Assembly (NCBI GenBank): GCA_030549775.1
Contig: CM060176.1
Location: forward strand, 99,714,303 to 99,778,302
Origin: Tamarix chinensis
Lineage: Eukaryota > Streptophyta > Magnoliopsida > Caryophyllales > Tamaricaceae
Length of the DNA: 64,000 nt
Direction of reading: 5' to 3'
Shown one piece after another: positions 1-12,955 of the stretch. Each line of letters begins with the position of its first letter. Position 1 is the stretch's first letter. The position numbers were made by a program, and so were the translations under genes. The notes under the pieces were generated by a model. That model was not told where the DNA came from. It made no database searches and worked only from the letters and a program-made list of their open reading frames with translations.

Positions 1-1182
1 AACCAACTCAAACCAAAACTTGAGGGTTTTAGTGATGCAAGTTTCCTATGAAGATATCACACAAATAAATAAATAAAAATCATTGTGCCCACCATTTGTT
101 TCATTAAAAATATAATGTCTAATGTACATATATGAAAGCTTTTATGAACTAGGTAATATATCAAGGAAATGTTAAAAAATCCAAATAAACAAAAAAACAC
201 AACTATAAGAACTATAAGGAAGCATTATGCCTATGACTTACATGAAAAAATCTCAGGAATTCTAATAATGAGAAGGAAGAAATCATTACAAAAAATAAAT
301 GAACCAAATTATCAAGAACATAAGATCAATTTTATAAAAGTGATTGATTAAAACATGAATAAAATGGAACAATAAGAACCCTAGATGTTCTACATATATA
401 TAAAAAAGTATACAATAAAAGATGAACTATATTGGGCTCATAAGAGTTGCGAACATTGTAGTTCTAGCACCATTCTAATTCCCGAAAACTACCACTACAA
501 GTGATATCATATCTAAATATTATTAAGTATTATAAGGAAAAATTATACATTTTATCTAGGAAATTCTATAACAAGAAGCCACATTAGTAACAAAAAACCA
601 CAACCTTTAATAATTTTTTATAGCAATATAAGTTTAATCTTGCATTTAACCAAGAAGTTACCGGATTTTATATGATATAATGTAGAAATATTCAATTAAA
701 ATATTATATGATAGATAAGAAAAACTTAACTCCGTCAATGTATTAGCAAAGATTTACATCCTTCAAAGTTAAGAAAGGTACAATATAGCATTGTCTTAAT
801 AAATATTCATACTAGTTGGGTTTAACCAACTATTTTAGATCAAATGAAACTATAAGTGTAAACCCACCATGCAAGCAAGTCTAAACCTTCAAACAAAGTA
901 ATCAACAATTATACCCGGAGATCTTTTATGAGAGAGAATAATGTCAAATTACTTTGCATTCCTCTACGAGTAATATTAATTACAATTAGACATTTTGAAT
1001 TAAATATAGTTGAAAGGATAAAAAAATAGAGAAAATAGTAAGACATCATAATATAAATAGATATATGAAAATTAGATGTTCTTCAAAACCACTTATCACA
1101 AGTTCAATAGAGTTTTTTCCAATGAAGATAGATTCTATATACAAATTCACACCTATGGGAGAGAAATTAGACCAATCAGTTT
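1..1182. other. AT-rich intergenic sequence, no gene seen
   Basis: No reading frame with coding character, RNA gene or transposon terminus is visible. This is the left flank of the solo LTR that starts at 1183. Its last five bases, AGTTT, form one half of the proposed target-site duplication. Confidence 0.5.
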
Positions 1183-1904
1183 TGTAACACTCCCAAAATT
1201 CACTACTGAAAAATTTCGTTTAATGAAAAGGTTTAATGGAAGCAAAATAACAAAACTGTGAATTTTGGGGATATTGTTGCCACACTTAGTACAGAACCGG
1301 TTTACTCCTACCGTTCTAGTACCAAGTGCTAAGGCTGAAGAGGATTATCATCAAACACAAGTCGAGACTTAAAACGAGAATTCATAAAATAACTGAATCA
1401 TTCATTATACATAAATTAGAGTGCGGTTAAAAGAGTTACAATCCAAGGAGTAAGTAATTAAAGTTTTCGAAGACAGAAAATACAGTACGATAGAACATAA
1501 TTAAAATAAAATGATACAGGGTAAAAATGAAATGGAAGATATAATTTGGCTAGGTCACTATAGATTTCTAGGCTAAGTCCAGACTCAACTCTCAGCCCCT
1601 CCCGATGCCTTGTAAGTGTCGTAGGCATCAAATAACACATCTCCTACATGCACAAACTCAGGTGGGCCCTCTTCTCGGGGGAATGAGTAGCACCCATGAA
1701 ACAGGTGGTCAGTATGCTACGTACTGAGTAAGGTAACCATGTGGGTAAAACTAGCAAGACACACGTAAGTAAGGCTATGCAAGAGGATAAACACATAAGG
1801 CATACAAGACAATTATCTAGATTTACAAGATTAGGCCAAACTTATATTAATGATTTATCTTACATCTCTTTTATGTTAATTCCATGAGAGAATGAGAACC
1901 CAAA

Positions 1905-2418
1905 TATTATAGCCGGTGGACCGAAAACACTTCACAGGAAAAAACACACCTAGTCACTATTATAGCCGGTGGACTGGAATCACTTAGCAGGGCAACACGC
2001 ACCTGACCACTATTATTGCCGGTGGACCAAAAAATATATATAACCTCACATGGCTCTGACTCACATGGTGTTCCACTGTAAATAATTAATATCTTTCATG
2101 TTATACTTCTAGTTCACACACTTATCATATTAATTCCACTTGAGTACAGGAACCCCACTATTATAGCCGGTGGACCGAAAATACTCCACAAGGCAGAACG
2201 TACCTGACCATTATTATTGCAGGTAGACTGAAAAATATATATCCTCACTAGCCCTAACTCACGAGGTGTTCCACTATAAGTAAATAGTATCTTTCCTTAA
2301 CTTATTTCCATACAAGGTTTGGTTTATGCCCATAATCCCCAACTATTATAGCCGATGGACCGGAGAATCACTCAGTAGGGCAGAACACTCCTGACCACTA
2401 TTATAGCCGGTGGACCGG
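1905..2418 (-). repeat. Array of about 24-bp CACTATTATAGCCGGTGGAC motifs, 7 units
   Basis: Units start near 1905, 1955, 2008, 2156, 2208, 2341 and 2395, about 50 bp apart within clusters and with longer gaps between clusters. The core is CACTATTATAGCCGGTGGAC with a few substitutions per unit. A conserved spacer containing GGTGTTCCACT separates the clusters. The same array occurs in three other long LTRs in this window. Confidence 0.9.
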
Positions 2419-4309
2419 AAAATATATATAACCTCATTGGGCCCTAGCTCGATAATTTTTCACTTTAAGTGCTTAGTGTTTTATTGTATCTTATTCCTTA
2501 CACAACCCTTACTAGATATGTACAACCCTCTCGACTTCCCGACAGTCCTGTCCCATATTTTGGGACTTTTACTTCCTCTAGTACATCAAAATATCCTTTT
2601 ACACTCTTTCCTCATTACCATGAATACTCAAATCTGAGGCCCACTTTCCCTATTTCAGAATCAACTTAATATCACTCTTTAGGGTTTTCTTCCAGGAAAC
2701 CCTATTTTGCCCTATATGGCTCATCCTGCCTCTATCCCATACAACTCATACTCCTCCAATTTTTCACCTCGCTCGATTCATCCTCAAGCACCACATTTTA
2801 CTTCCCATATAATACATGTGGCCACAAAACCCTAGTCGGCCATCCCAAAACTCTAGCACCTCTCTTTCCCAACACGATGTTATTCATTCATCACTCTTAC
2901 TTACCATCACCTCTTTCACATGACACATATCCAACACACACACTAATACTTCCTTCCATCTTTTCCCACTTGCCATGAACCAAAATCTCTTCTTTATTAC
3001 CAAAACCATCACTTTTCTTATCCCACACTTGACATTACAACCTCATTATCCAACTCCCATACATGATCACCAAAACCCTAGTTAGCTTCCCAAAAATCCT
3101 AGTATTTCTCTTTTCTTTTATGCTACTCACTCAACACCCAAATACATTCTTCTCACTTAACTCACTTTTCCTCCATGTGACACCCCTTCCATCTTTATCC
3201 TCATTCTAACCATTCTCATTAATTTTTCCTCCCTTAAATTTCTCTCACTTAGGGTTTCCTCCCAAAACCTTAGTCAAATCCCCCATGCATCCTTACATCA
3301 ACCCGCGTACTATTTCTCACATATAGACTCCAATTACCTAACAATTCTTCCTTTGCCTTAATCGATCCTCAAATCAACTTTTTCCACGTAAAAGTCATCC
3401 CCATGCAAAGTCTAACCATCCCATGCAAACCCTTTTCCATGCATGCTTGATCCATTCCTTTAATTTCATTCCTATTATTCCTCTTATTATCCACCCATAG
3501 GTTATAATATAATTAGGCAATCATTACCATTTTCTAGTCAACACACTTTCCTCATTCTTTTCCATTTCTCTTACAACCACATCATACTACTTAAGACCTC
3601 CTATCATGCATGTTATAAGAGGCAGTATTACATAAGTACAATTCAAGTACAAGTAATAACATCACATTACACATATCATAAACACATGCAACTTACCTTA
3701 GCTCCATGCTTAGCAAGCTGCGCCACATGAACATGATAATATAAAATATAAAGCACACCCATTAAACCAACACACATAGCACATTCTTTCACATAAAATC
3801 CTTAACCATATCCTTACCTAATACGATACTAGGGTTGGAGCACGCTCCTACACCTTCTTAGTGTTTTGACTTGATTCACCTATAAGAGGGACATACTATG
3901 GGTTAATCTCCCTCTTACCAAAATTATCATTATTCCTACCTTACCCTTATCATAACCTACTATTAGGACTAATAATAGTAATAGTTGTTTTATAAATAAA
4001 AGTAGGGTTATTATTCTCTTAAGTAGCTAATCATGCTACTATTAATCAAAATAACTCTTATTAGCTACAACGATTTATGTTAAAGTAATTATAGCGATAT
4101 TCATATTATTAAAAGTAATAGCTTTAATATTGTTAATGATAATAATAATTGTAGTTGTAGCGATAATACTAGTATCAATCCAAACCTTTGTAATAATAAT
4201 ACTAGTGATATTAGTAACATAAAAGTAGTGACCATAATGATACTAATAATAATAAGGTTAATAGTGATAGTAAGGCTAGTGATATACAAAATGCTAACAA
4301 TAATGACAA

Positions 4310-4313
<4 letters not shown>

Positions 4314-4352
<39 letters not shown>
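4314..4352. repeat. (GTA)n microsatellite
   Basis: About 13 uninterrupted GTA units. A shorter GAT run follows near 4461-4480. Both lie inside the solo LTR, where other LTR copies carry (TTA)n or (TAA)n tracts at a comparable place. Confidence 0.95.
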
Positions 4353-5998
4353 ATAGTTCTAATTTTTAAGAATTATACTAATAAATGTCCTAATAATCAT
4401 AATAGCATTAGCCTTGGTGATAATATGGTCAAGTATACTAATAATACTAATACTAATAATAATGATGATGATGATGATGATTATGATATTAAGGATAATA
4501 CCATTAATACTATTAAAAATAGCTAATACTTGTATATAATGGGTTTAGGGGTTGGGAAGGTTAGAGTACCACCTAGGGATGATGGCGGCACTGGCGGTGG
4601 TGGTGGAGGAAGAAGAAAGAGGGAGAGGTGGTTGTATAGGCTAGGAGAGAGGGAATGAGGGGGTGATTGAGGTGGTGGTGGGTGCCTCAGGTGGAGAGGG
4701 TTGGAATAGAGGTGGTGGTGCAGCCAAAGGGGGCGGCGTACAGCGAAGGATGCAGTGGCCTAAGGTGGTGGGGGAGGAGAAAGGAGAAGGAGAGGGTGGC
4801 AGGGGAGAGGGAGGTAGAGGAAGCTCCTCTGGTTGTTTTGGAGGGTAGAGAGGGTGTTGGTTACGGTAGGATTGGTTGTGGACGGTTGTACGAAGGGTGG
4901 CGGGGGTCGATGAGGGGTTGATCAGGAGGGGGACTTTGCATGGCCAGGGTGGCTCATGTAGGGAAAACCGAGGAAGGTGGGAGGCTTAATTTGGTAGAGG
5001 GTGGTGGCTCAGGCAGCGGTTTTGGGAGGCGAAAATGGGGCGGTCGTCTGATCGGGAGGTGGCGTGAAGGGGGAAATTTCTAGGTTGTGAAAATGAAGGC
5101 TCGATCAAGGCTGTCTATGGGGTATTTATAGTCCAATTGGAGGGGAAAACGATAGAGGGAAGAGGAAAAGAGGGGGGTAGGTGCTAGGCACACCGACCGG
5201 TGGTGGCAGGCGGCACAAGTCTACCATGATAGAGCGTGGCTTATGGTCAGGGGAGAGAAAAGGAAAGGGGTAGGCGTACGTGAGGAGGGATAAGGTTGGT
5301 CGGGTTGAAAATGGGAAAGAAAACTATGGGGGTGAGAGGGAAGGGTGGTCGGGTAGAGCTGGTGGCTGCTGGTGGAGTAGGATTGCATGTCTCAGGGTTT
5401 GCTAGTCGTGTGGGGGGGGGGGAGGAAGAAGAAAGGTTTGGACCGAAGGTTCTAGGAGGAAAGAAAAGAAAAAGGAAGACAGGTTGGCTGAGCGGTTGGG
5501 CGATGGGGGAGAGGGATGTTTGTGTGGGCCTGAGTTATGCTGAAGGAGAAGGGAAGGAAGAAATTGGGCTGCGAGGGAGGCTGGCCCAAACCGAGGGGGG
5601 AAGAAGAGGAAAAAAAGAAAAGGAGAAAGGAGAGAAAGAAAGAAAAAAGGAAAATAAGGAGAAAAAGAAAAGAAAAGAAAAAGGAAAAGGAAAAATAGGT
5701 TTATTGGGGTATTTAAGATATTTTGGTATTTTTGAATTATTAATTAAAATAATAATATTTAAAAAATAATAATTAAATCCCTTTTTATATTAACTTAGGC
5801 TATTTTGAATAATTTTTCTTAAATTCCATTTTAATTAGCAAAACGCCCTAATTTTCCTAATTAAAATATTTATTGTTTTCTTCTTGATTTACCTTAATTA
5901 ATTCCTTTTTATTTTAATGAAATAATTTATTTAATTATTTTCCCTAATAAATCCTTATTTGGCCACAATTTCTAAAATTAGGGTTTTGGGGCATTTCA

Positions 5999-7013
5999 AG
6001 TTCTCAAATAATTTGATATTTTCAATGAAACTTAAAACCACAATGATATGGAAATCTGATGTCATATCATATAAAGCATCTCAATATACGGCATCAAGTT
6101 ATTATTATCCTACAATAACACATAAGTAATCCTTGCCTAATAGGGAGGTAATACCGTATTTGACCCATTGCAAATAACTAGGGACAATTTCACTTTCTTA
6201 TTATCCCACAACACCACATAAATAAATCCTTGATTTATTGAGAGGATAGTATTACTTTTAGACCATTTTGGAGGACAAAGGCCAATCGAACTTATTATCT
6301 CTCACAAAATCGTGATATAGGAGGGTAACAATATGGTTATATCATGTAGTATAGTAATAAGCGATGAATCCTTGATTGGAGATACCATCCCCCTCCCTCC
6401 ATCAATATTGTTATCATAGTTGTTAGACTCTCGATTTGGATCTAACAATTATACAATGTAAAAATCACTAAACAATGCTCAATCCTAGATAGAATATTAA
6501 AGTATTAGAATCTTATGGTCCTAGGTATACTTTTTTTTTTATTCTACATGCTGACTATATTTTTTTTCCTATTTTCCTGAAAAGCTATATTTTTCCTCTT
6601 CTTTACACAATATTTATTCCCTATCTTTAAACCTCAAATCTTGTTATTTTATGAATATTATATATTAATACTGACTAATGCAAAGGATGCACAAGTGAGA
6701 TATTAATATGGTAACAAAGCTAATTGTTGAAAAAAAAATTGTTTTGAAAACATCTTAACTTTATATATAGAGTAAACCACATATGTTATATTATGTGATG
6801 TTATTTGTTTAAGAGTTTAAATTTAATCCATAATCATCCCTTTTCTTTTGTGGTATTGTTAGCTTTCCATATACCAAATTCGTTTCTATTTATATAAGTT
6901 AACTATTTTTGTTACTTTTTAGTTGTTATTACTTAATTAGTGACTAAAATAGTTTAAGAATGAGTTTTGTAGTATTTTTATGATCTAACGATTTGATTTA
7001 ACAATTCTATTCT
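5999..7013. other. AT-rich spacer with an imperfect direct repeat
   Basis: No gene seen. Segments starting near 6098 and 6197 resemble each other (TTATTATCCYACAAYAMCACATAA, then AATCCTTG, then a GGTAATACC or GATAGTATTAC stretch, then ACCCATT or ACCATT), giving a diverged repeat of about 100 bp. A weaker third copy may follow to 6390. Confidence 0.5.
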
Positions 7014-7930
7014 TGTAACAACCCCATTTTTAGCACTTAAAAAAATTTCTTTAAAGAGTTAATTGTAAACGCTAAAATATTAAAAATTTAGGGTGTTACC
7101 ACCACACTTAATATAAGTTTAGTTTCATCTACCATTATTATACCAAGTGTTAAGGTTAAAATGTTACTCCGCTTAAATTAATAACATAATTATAAGAAAT
7201 AGTTTTGATAATAAAAGATTGAACAATGGTTACAAAAGTTAAAAGAAAAGAAATACAGAAGGGACATAAGAGTATAGGAATATTCAGATCAAAAGATATT
7301 GGATTGGACATCGGATAATCCTAACTCTTAACCCAAAAGTACTATCCTTTAAGATTAACTCATAAGCAAGCCTATAAAGTCACAATTGTCTGTTGACTAG
7401 GCAGAGAACCATAAAATGAAACCCATCAATGCAACAATACTAAATAACCTACTATATAAAACTAACCACACAAAGGTCACATGGAACACATATAAGATAT
7501 CATAGGTGTACATCATATAAAGATACTAAATTATGCATGCAATAATGAAATACAATAACCATGCTAGATAAACAAGTATCACTAAGGTCACATGATCCTC
7601 ATACCATTTCACTTAAACCATATAATGAAACTTAATAACCAAAGTATAGTCAGGGTGCTTCCGAAGGGAAGACATAGAACCATTCTTAACCAAATTCCAT
7701 AACAATCCCATTATATGTCATAAATCACAATTGACCATACCATTAAATTCTATGAACACATAGGTAGGTAAAATAACCTGAAGACATATAAAGTACCCGA
7801 TAATATTGACTCACAAAGGTAACATGATACCCTATCAACCAATCCATCTAATGAAACCATATAAATCACAGGTAAACACGAAGGCGTCTACCAAACCATA
7901 CCTCAAATACATCAATGATAACCATATACA
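7014..7930 (-). mobile_element. Fragment of a chromovirus-type LTR
   Basis: Starts TGTAACAACCCC and continues with a block (GTTACCACCACACTTA, then ACCAAGTGTTAAGG) that matches the LTR ends at 1270-1345 and 14570-14635. Similarity fades near 7930 and no opposite end was found. No motif array is present in this fragment. The right boundary is approximate. Confidence 0.6.
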
Positions 7931-8942
7931 TTAGTGATGAACACATATTTTTATCTATTTTATGCCATCTTACTTTAAGTTTTTGGTCATTTAGTTGGGT
8001 AACATTTGAGGTTATTTACAATATTTATAATTATTTTCCTAAATGATAATAATCCCACGTTTTTAATTAATTTTGAGTCAAAAGATAACTTTGTATCGAA
8101 ATTGATTATTTGTCGTATCATGAGCATAACTTTTACGTACAAGTTTGTATGAGTGATTCAAATTATTATGAAATGATAAAAATAATATATACCAAATTTC
8201 ATTTCTCACAATTTTCCCTAAATAAAATTATATCATGGAAAAAATTAAGCTAAAGTTACAATTGGAATTATTTGAGAATTCTTAGGGAAGTTTGAAACTT
8301 TATTTAATATTTTGTTTTGTTGTACATGTACAAAGTCAACTACATTAGGAGTACACCCACAACATATGAATCATGCACCCACAAAGAAAAGATAAAGAAA
8401 AAAGGAAAAAGAAAAAGAAAAAGAAAAAAGGGAATTTTTTTGAAGAGATAAGAATAGAAAATTTTGTTAGCCATCCAAACTTGTAGCACAAGATGTTAAC
8501 CATCTATGAACTACCATTAATGCAAGATAGAAGAGATCTGTGCACACACACACACACACCAGAGAAAAACAAAAGGATCAATAACATAATTAGGGCTATT
8601 TAGAAAAAAAAAATACACTAGATCAAAGCAAGTAAAGAAGACAAAACTAATAGTTTAATTTTCCCCCTCCTTACTCCACACCTCATATAAAGTAGAAATA
8701 TATTAAATTAAAGTTTATGATTTATATAAATAGAGGGGATGGCCATAATAAGTGAGAGGACTCATGCTACTACTAATAAGATGTAAGAATTGATAAGTAA
8801 TTGGTATAGATAAAAGAGAGATTTAATTAGGAAGGTGGTAATTCATTATATAATAGAGCTGCGTTATAGGCTTACAACACTATATATAGTCCTTATTACA
8901 TGAGGAAGGTCTCCAAAATAGTTAATACTAAGCACCAATTAA
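7931..8942. other. AT-rich spacer with simple repeats
   Basis: No gene recognised. It holds an A/G-rich stretch (8390-8435) and a short (CA)n tract near 8542-8558. Confidence 0.5.
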
Positions 8943-9070
8943 TGAGAAATTTTTAGGTGAGTTCGACTCACTATGAACCTTCTAACATAAAAGTGTGTTA
9001 ATACATGTATTTTAAGTATTTATGTAAGTGTGAGTTCATGGTGAGCTTGACTCACAAAAACATTTCTTCT
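8943..9070. mobile_element. MITE-like inverted-repeat element, about 130 bp
   Basis: The two halves are near inverted copies: GGTGAGTTCGACTCACTATG on the left pairs with the reverse complement of CATGGTGAGCTTGACTCAC on the right, and the outer AGAAATTTTT also pairs with AAAAACATTTCT. Both sides are flanked by AATTAA, consistent with a TA/TAA-type target. There is no coding capacity. The superfamily is uncertain; Tourist- or Stowaway-like is possible. Confidence 0.6.
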
Positions 9071-9129
9071 AATTAACATACAGTGGAGTAGAAGTAAATC
9101 TATGTATATTAAACCATAAGTCATGACAC

Positions 9130-9840
9130 ATGTCACATATTAATCTATCTGCTACTTGGTTGGCTTTTAAAAACAAAATATTACTAGGTGGTGCATTTGG
9201 AGGGAGCCTCAATGGGTGGTGCATAAAGGTACCTATTAGATGGTTGGTGATGACCAAAATATTAATGTTTGGAATAATACTTGGTTGTCGAGGTAGAATG
9301 AGATGCGAATGATTACACCTTGACCTCTACATGCCCCTAGTATGCAAGTATACAATTTAATGTTGGAATACCACAAAGGTTAGAACAAAGAACTTGTTCA
9401 CTAGTTATTTTTTCCTATTGATGTTGACACGGTCCTAACCTTACTTATTCCTGTTTCAAGGAACATATGCAAACATGCTTTTTTGTATTCAAGTTGGAGT
9501 ATGTGCTCAATGAAGAAAACTTATAAGATTCTCCTTGACTTATCAATGTTTTAAAATCTTGAGACATTGACTACATGATCTAAATTAGTACGGAGACAAG
9601 TCTAGGAAGCAGATACCCTTACCATAGTGCAATCATTTAGTTGGGGGTGTGTAATGAGTTCCTACCACCAAGGTGAACTTGATTGGTAAACAAGTTAACA
9701 TCGAGCAAAGATGCACCTTTTTTTGGAGAATCAAAGTCTACCATCCATGTACTAAAGGAGTGCCCCACAAATCGTGCCCTTTGGTTTCTTTGTCCATCGA
9801 AGAAAAACATTAAGTTCAGGTGCCAAAAATGGCATTACAG
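9130..9840 (+). pseudogene. Decayed LINE (non-LTR retrotransposon) ORF2 3' end
   Basis: Broken frames on the + strand carry landmarks of the region after reverse transcriptase in plant L1-type LINEs. Near 9235-9295 the peptide MVGDDQNINVWNNTWLSR matches the family motif RVGDGxxIxVWxDxWL. Near 9425 comes VDTVLTLLIPVS. Near 9745 comes HVLKECPTNRALWFL, like the HVLxxCPxAxxLW part of the C-terminal zinc-knuckle region. Stops and frame shifts separate these pieces. The reverse transcriptase and endonuclease are absent, so this is a dead 5'-truncated copy. I identified it by motif recognition only. Confidence 0.7.
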
Positions 9841-10675
9841 ATGGTCTAAGAGCTCATAAGATCAACAAAAAAATTTAATAAATTACATTATGTGAAAAAG
9901 AAAAAGTTAATAACTTATACCCTTAAGGGTATTTAAAACTTGATATTTGCATATGTTAAATCAAGTATTCTATAAATTAAATTGGATACCAAATGGATCC
10001 AAAATTTTTAATTATACTGTATTCATAATTATATGCGTATATTTTATAATATAGTAAAAAATTACATAATATAGTAAAATACACTAAAAGTACAATATAA
10101 TATGCTTCCATACATATTAATACGATAAATTATACTCCTATATATCTAAGTATAGTAAAATATTGTCAAAATACAATATAATACACTAAAAATGGGTATT
10201 ATACCAATTTAGAATTATCTAGTGACAAACTAGATCGGATACCTACCTTGATTGAGACCGAATATTGTTAGATAAAAAACAAGTTGGATATTTGATTTTT
10301 TTTTACACATAATAACAAATATTTTCCATCTACTCTAACAAAAATTCTTTAATTTTTTCTTCTTCTATTGATCAGACAAAATTTATAAATAAAACATGAT
10401 GTATTACAAGTGATGGGAATCTATTTTCCTTATTGAAAAATCAATAGCGGAGAACAAAGAAGCATATAATAATATAACATAAAAGAATAGTAAAAAAAAA
10501 ACTTGCTTGCCTTTTGGCTACAATCACCAAGCATATGCTTCAATTCAACTTCATTGAACCCCAAAATAAGAACCAAATCCTATTATAGGTGACGTAATGA
10601 TGTTCTTAGTTGAACAACCATCTTGAAAGTTGGGAAACAAATTTATGGGTATATTCAGAATTGATAGTAAGATTA
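9841..10675. other. AT-rich spacer, nothing recognised
   Basis: Very AT-rich, with repeated ATAGTAAAATA-like words near 10040-10190. No gene or terminus seen. Confidence 0.5.
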
Positions 10676-12955
10676 TGTAACAACCTAAAATTTTACTAAT
10701 AAGAAAATTTATTTTAAAAAGATTTACAAAAGACAAAACACAAAATGCAAAACAAAAGAGTGTTATACCATATTCAACATAGAGAAGGTACTCAATATAC
10801 CCAATCTATATTAGATGCAAGATTAAAAGCAACTCATACCAAAATTAATTGTACGTAAAAATCACTTGACTTGAGGATACAGGATTATAGAAAGAGAAAG
10901 TGATGATATTAAATAAAATGCATTGAAAAGAGGTTTAGGAGATGGACCTACCAAAAGAGAGCAACAAAAAAAAACATGATAACACTCTACAATTGTACCC
11001 AATAAACACTCACCATAGGTAACACAATAAGGAAAAAGAAAGGATAACCAACAACCTACAAACATCATAGTCTGCTGCCAAAAATTAAATGGGATCAACA
11101 TAACTCCATAAATGATGTTAGTATGCAACGTACTGGTAAGTAAAGTTACTTAAAAAATATACCGTGATGCATGTTGATAATGGTATACATAAATTAAAGC
11201 ATGAATGGGGATGTTTGACACAAACAACCAAATGACAAGATAGATACTTCATATGCGTATATGCGTATGATATGAGATGATTTCAGAAGAAAAAAACTGA
11301 TTAAAATAAATGATTTGGTGATCATACAATTCCATTTATTTAGTTACGTTGAGACCAAAGAATCAGTAGTAACAATACTCTCCCATTTTCCTTATAGATG
11401 GAAGAAATGTAGTCAATCTCACTGATACTCTCACATCTAAGGTAAAGCATGCATGGGACAGTAGAAAACCTCAAATCTTTAAGTACGCATACCGCCTCAT
11501 AAATTTGTTGATTAGTCAAATATAATATACTATGGTCCTCTAGTTCAGTCAAGAGTAGACAATATATAATTAAATAATTTCAATATTTGGAATCATCTAG
11601 GTTCTATCTCCTGTGATCTTCTACTTTAATTATTAACTTCTTATTCATTCTTTGACTATCACTTAGAACATAAGACTACATCATTTATTTTACTTGTCAT
11701 CATAGTACTCTCCCTTATTTACAAATCTTATCACATGGACAACCATCTTATCATTTATTATATAAATAGCAAATGTAGAATTCACATATACACTAAAATA
11801 ATGCTTAAGAGTAACACAAATAAAAGAAAAGGCCACTTATTTCAATAGATTCACATATTAAAAGACCTTTAAGGTTATCTTAAAGCTAACCATAACATAA
11901 GAAGATTATATTAAAGGTAAAATAATCAAATTATGCTTATTAACCATAAATATTTACTTAAGCCCATTTAACAACCAATTAAATGCATTAATCTAGAAAA
12001 GTCAAAATAACAATTAAACACCACATATTAAACATGATTAAGCCAAAAATTGGAGAAAAAATCAAAATTTAGTACATAAAATAATAACTTTATCCTTATG
12101 GCTATTTATGCTCATTTTAGGCCATTTTAACTTAATTAATTCTTTTAGGCTAACCAAGGTTAACCATTCAAAATTATAATGACCTTATTATCCTGGGATC
12201 GACATTCCCAAGGGACAAGAAGATGTGAAAATACCATAATAACCTTCGATTTACTTACAAAATTATTTTAATCATAATTTAAGCTATACAACTCCAAATT
12301 AAGACTTATAATTTATTAAATTATATGTAAAGGACCTAATGAACACAATGATGACCTTTAAAATTACCAAAAAAACCCACTTTAATGACCATTATACCCC
12401 TAATAGTACACAAATTTAAAATTTTCCATACATGCCCTTAACTCCATTTTAGCCATAAATCATACTAAAACTACTAAATACTAGTACACATATTATGACA
12501 TTAATAATACAAATTAATTGAACATGTGTAAATCCAAAATCCTTATGGCTAAGGCTCACTAAAAGGACAAAGTACCAAAAAATTAACCAACATGCTTATT
12601 TCCATAATATCACAAAATTACATGGTAGCACATATTCTTATTATATTATATAAAATTCTAGCAACTGTAAACAATGTATAAATGGGCATAATATTCTTGC
12701 ATGCTCTCTACTTAAAATATTTTCACATGAAATGATAGATAACACATAAAACATGAATATTAGCTTACAATATAGAATCAAGCTAAAACATATAATATCA
12801 TGCTCCTCGTAGAATTGATATATTTATAACATAATATGACATGCTTATATATACTAAGAATTTTAATACAAATAGTAACACGCTATTTCTATATTAAGAG
12901 AATAAGTAAAGCTTATTATTAAGCTTATCTTCTAGTAAGCTAATTAAAGGGCTAT
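10676..12955 (-). mobile_element. Diverged chromovirus-type LTR fragment
   Basis: Starts TGTAACAACCTAAAA and carries GTTAGTATGCAACGTACTGG near 11118, matching the CAGTATGCTACGTACTGAG block of the solo LTR at about 1709. I could not see the CCGGTGGACC array. It appears to be interrupted at 12956 by a + strand LTR, and its other part was not found. Old and decayed; orientation is from the shared blocks. Confidence 0.45.

Larger units (their letters stand above)
1183..5998 (-). mobile_element. Solo LTR, about 4.8 kb, chromovirus-type, minus orientation
   Basis: The + strand starts TGTAACACTCCC and ends GGGGCATTTCA, so both ends are TG/CA as in LTRs. The flanking 5-mers are AGTTT and AGTTC, a target-site duplication with one mismatch. 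Order along the + strand: a block ending GTACTGAGTAAGGTAAC near 1720, the CACTATTATAGCC array (1905-2418), a pyrimidine-rich block (2460-3600), CTTACC near 3816 (a splice donor on the minus strand), trinucleotide repeats (4314-4482) and a purine-rich block (4560-5700). The complete LTR at 24746-28464 has the same order. No gag or pol is present, hence a solo LTR left by LTR-LTR recombination (inference). Long frames inside it are low-complexity artefacts. Confidence 0.8.

Noticed and set aside
4311..4526. Frame starting with a run of valines
   Set aside because: Translation of the (GTA)n microsatellite.
5296..5769. 157-codon frame rich in Gly, Lys and Glu
   Set aside because: Lies in the purine-rich block of a solo LTR; composition artefact with no domain. 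The same applies to 4663-4921 and 27995-28261.
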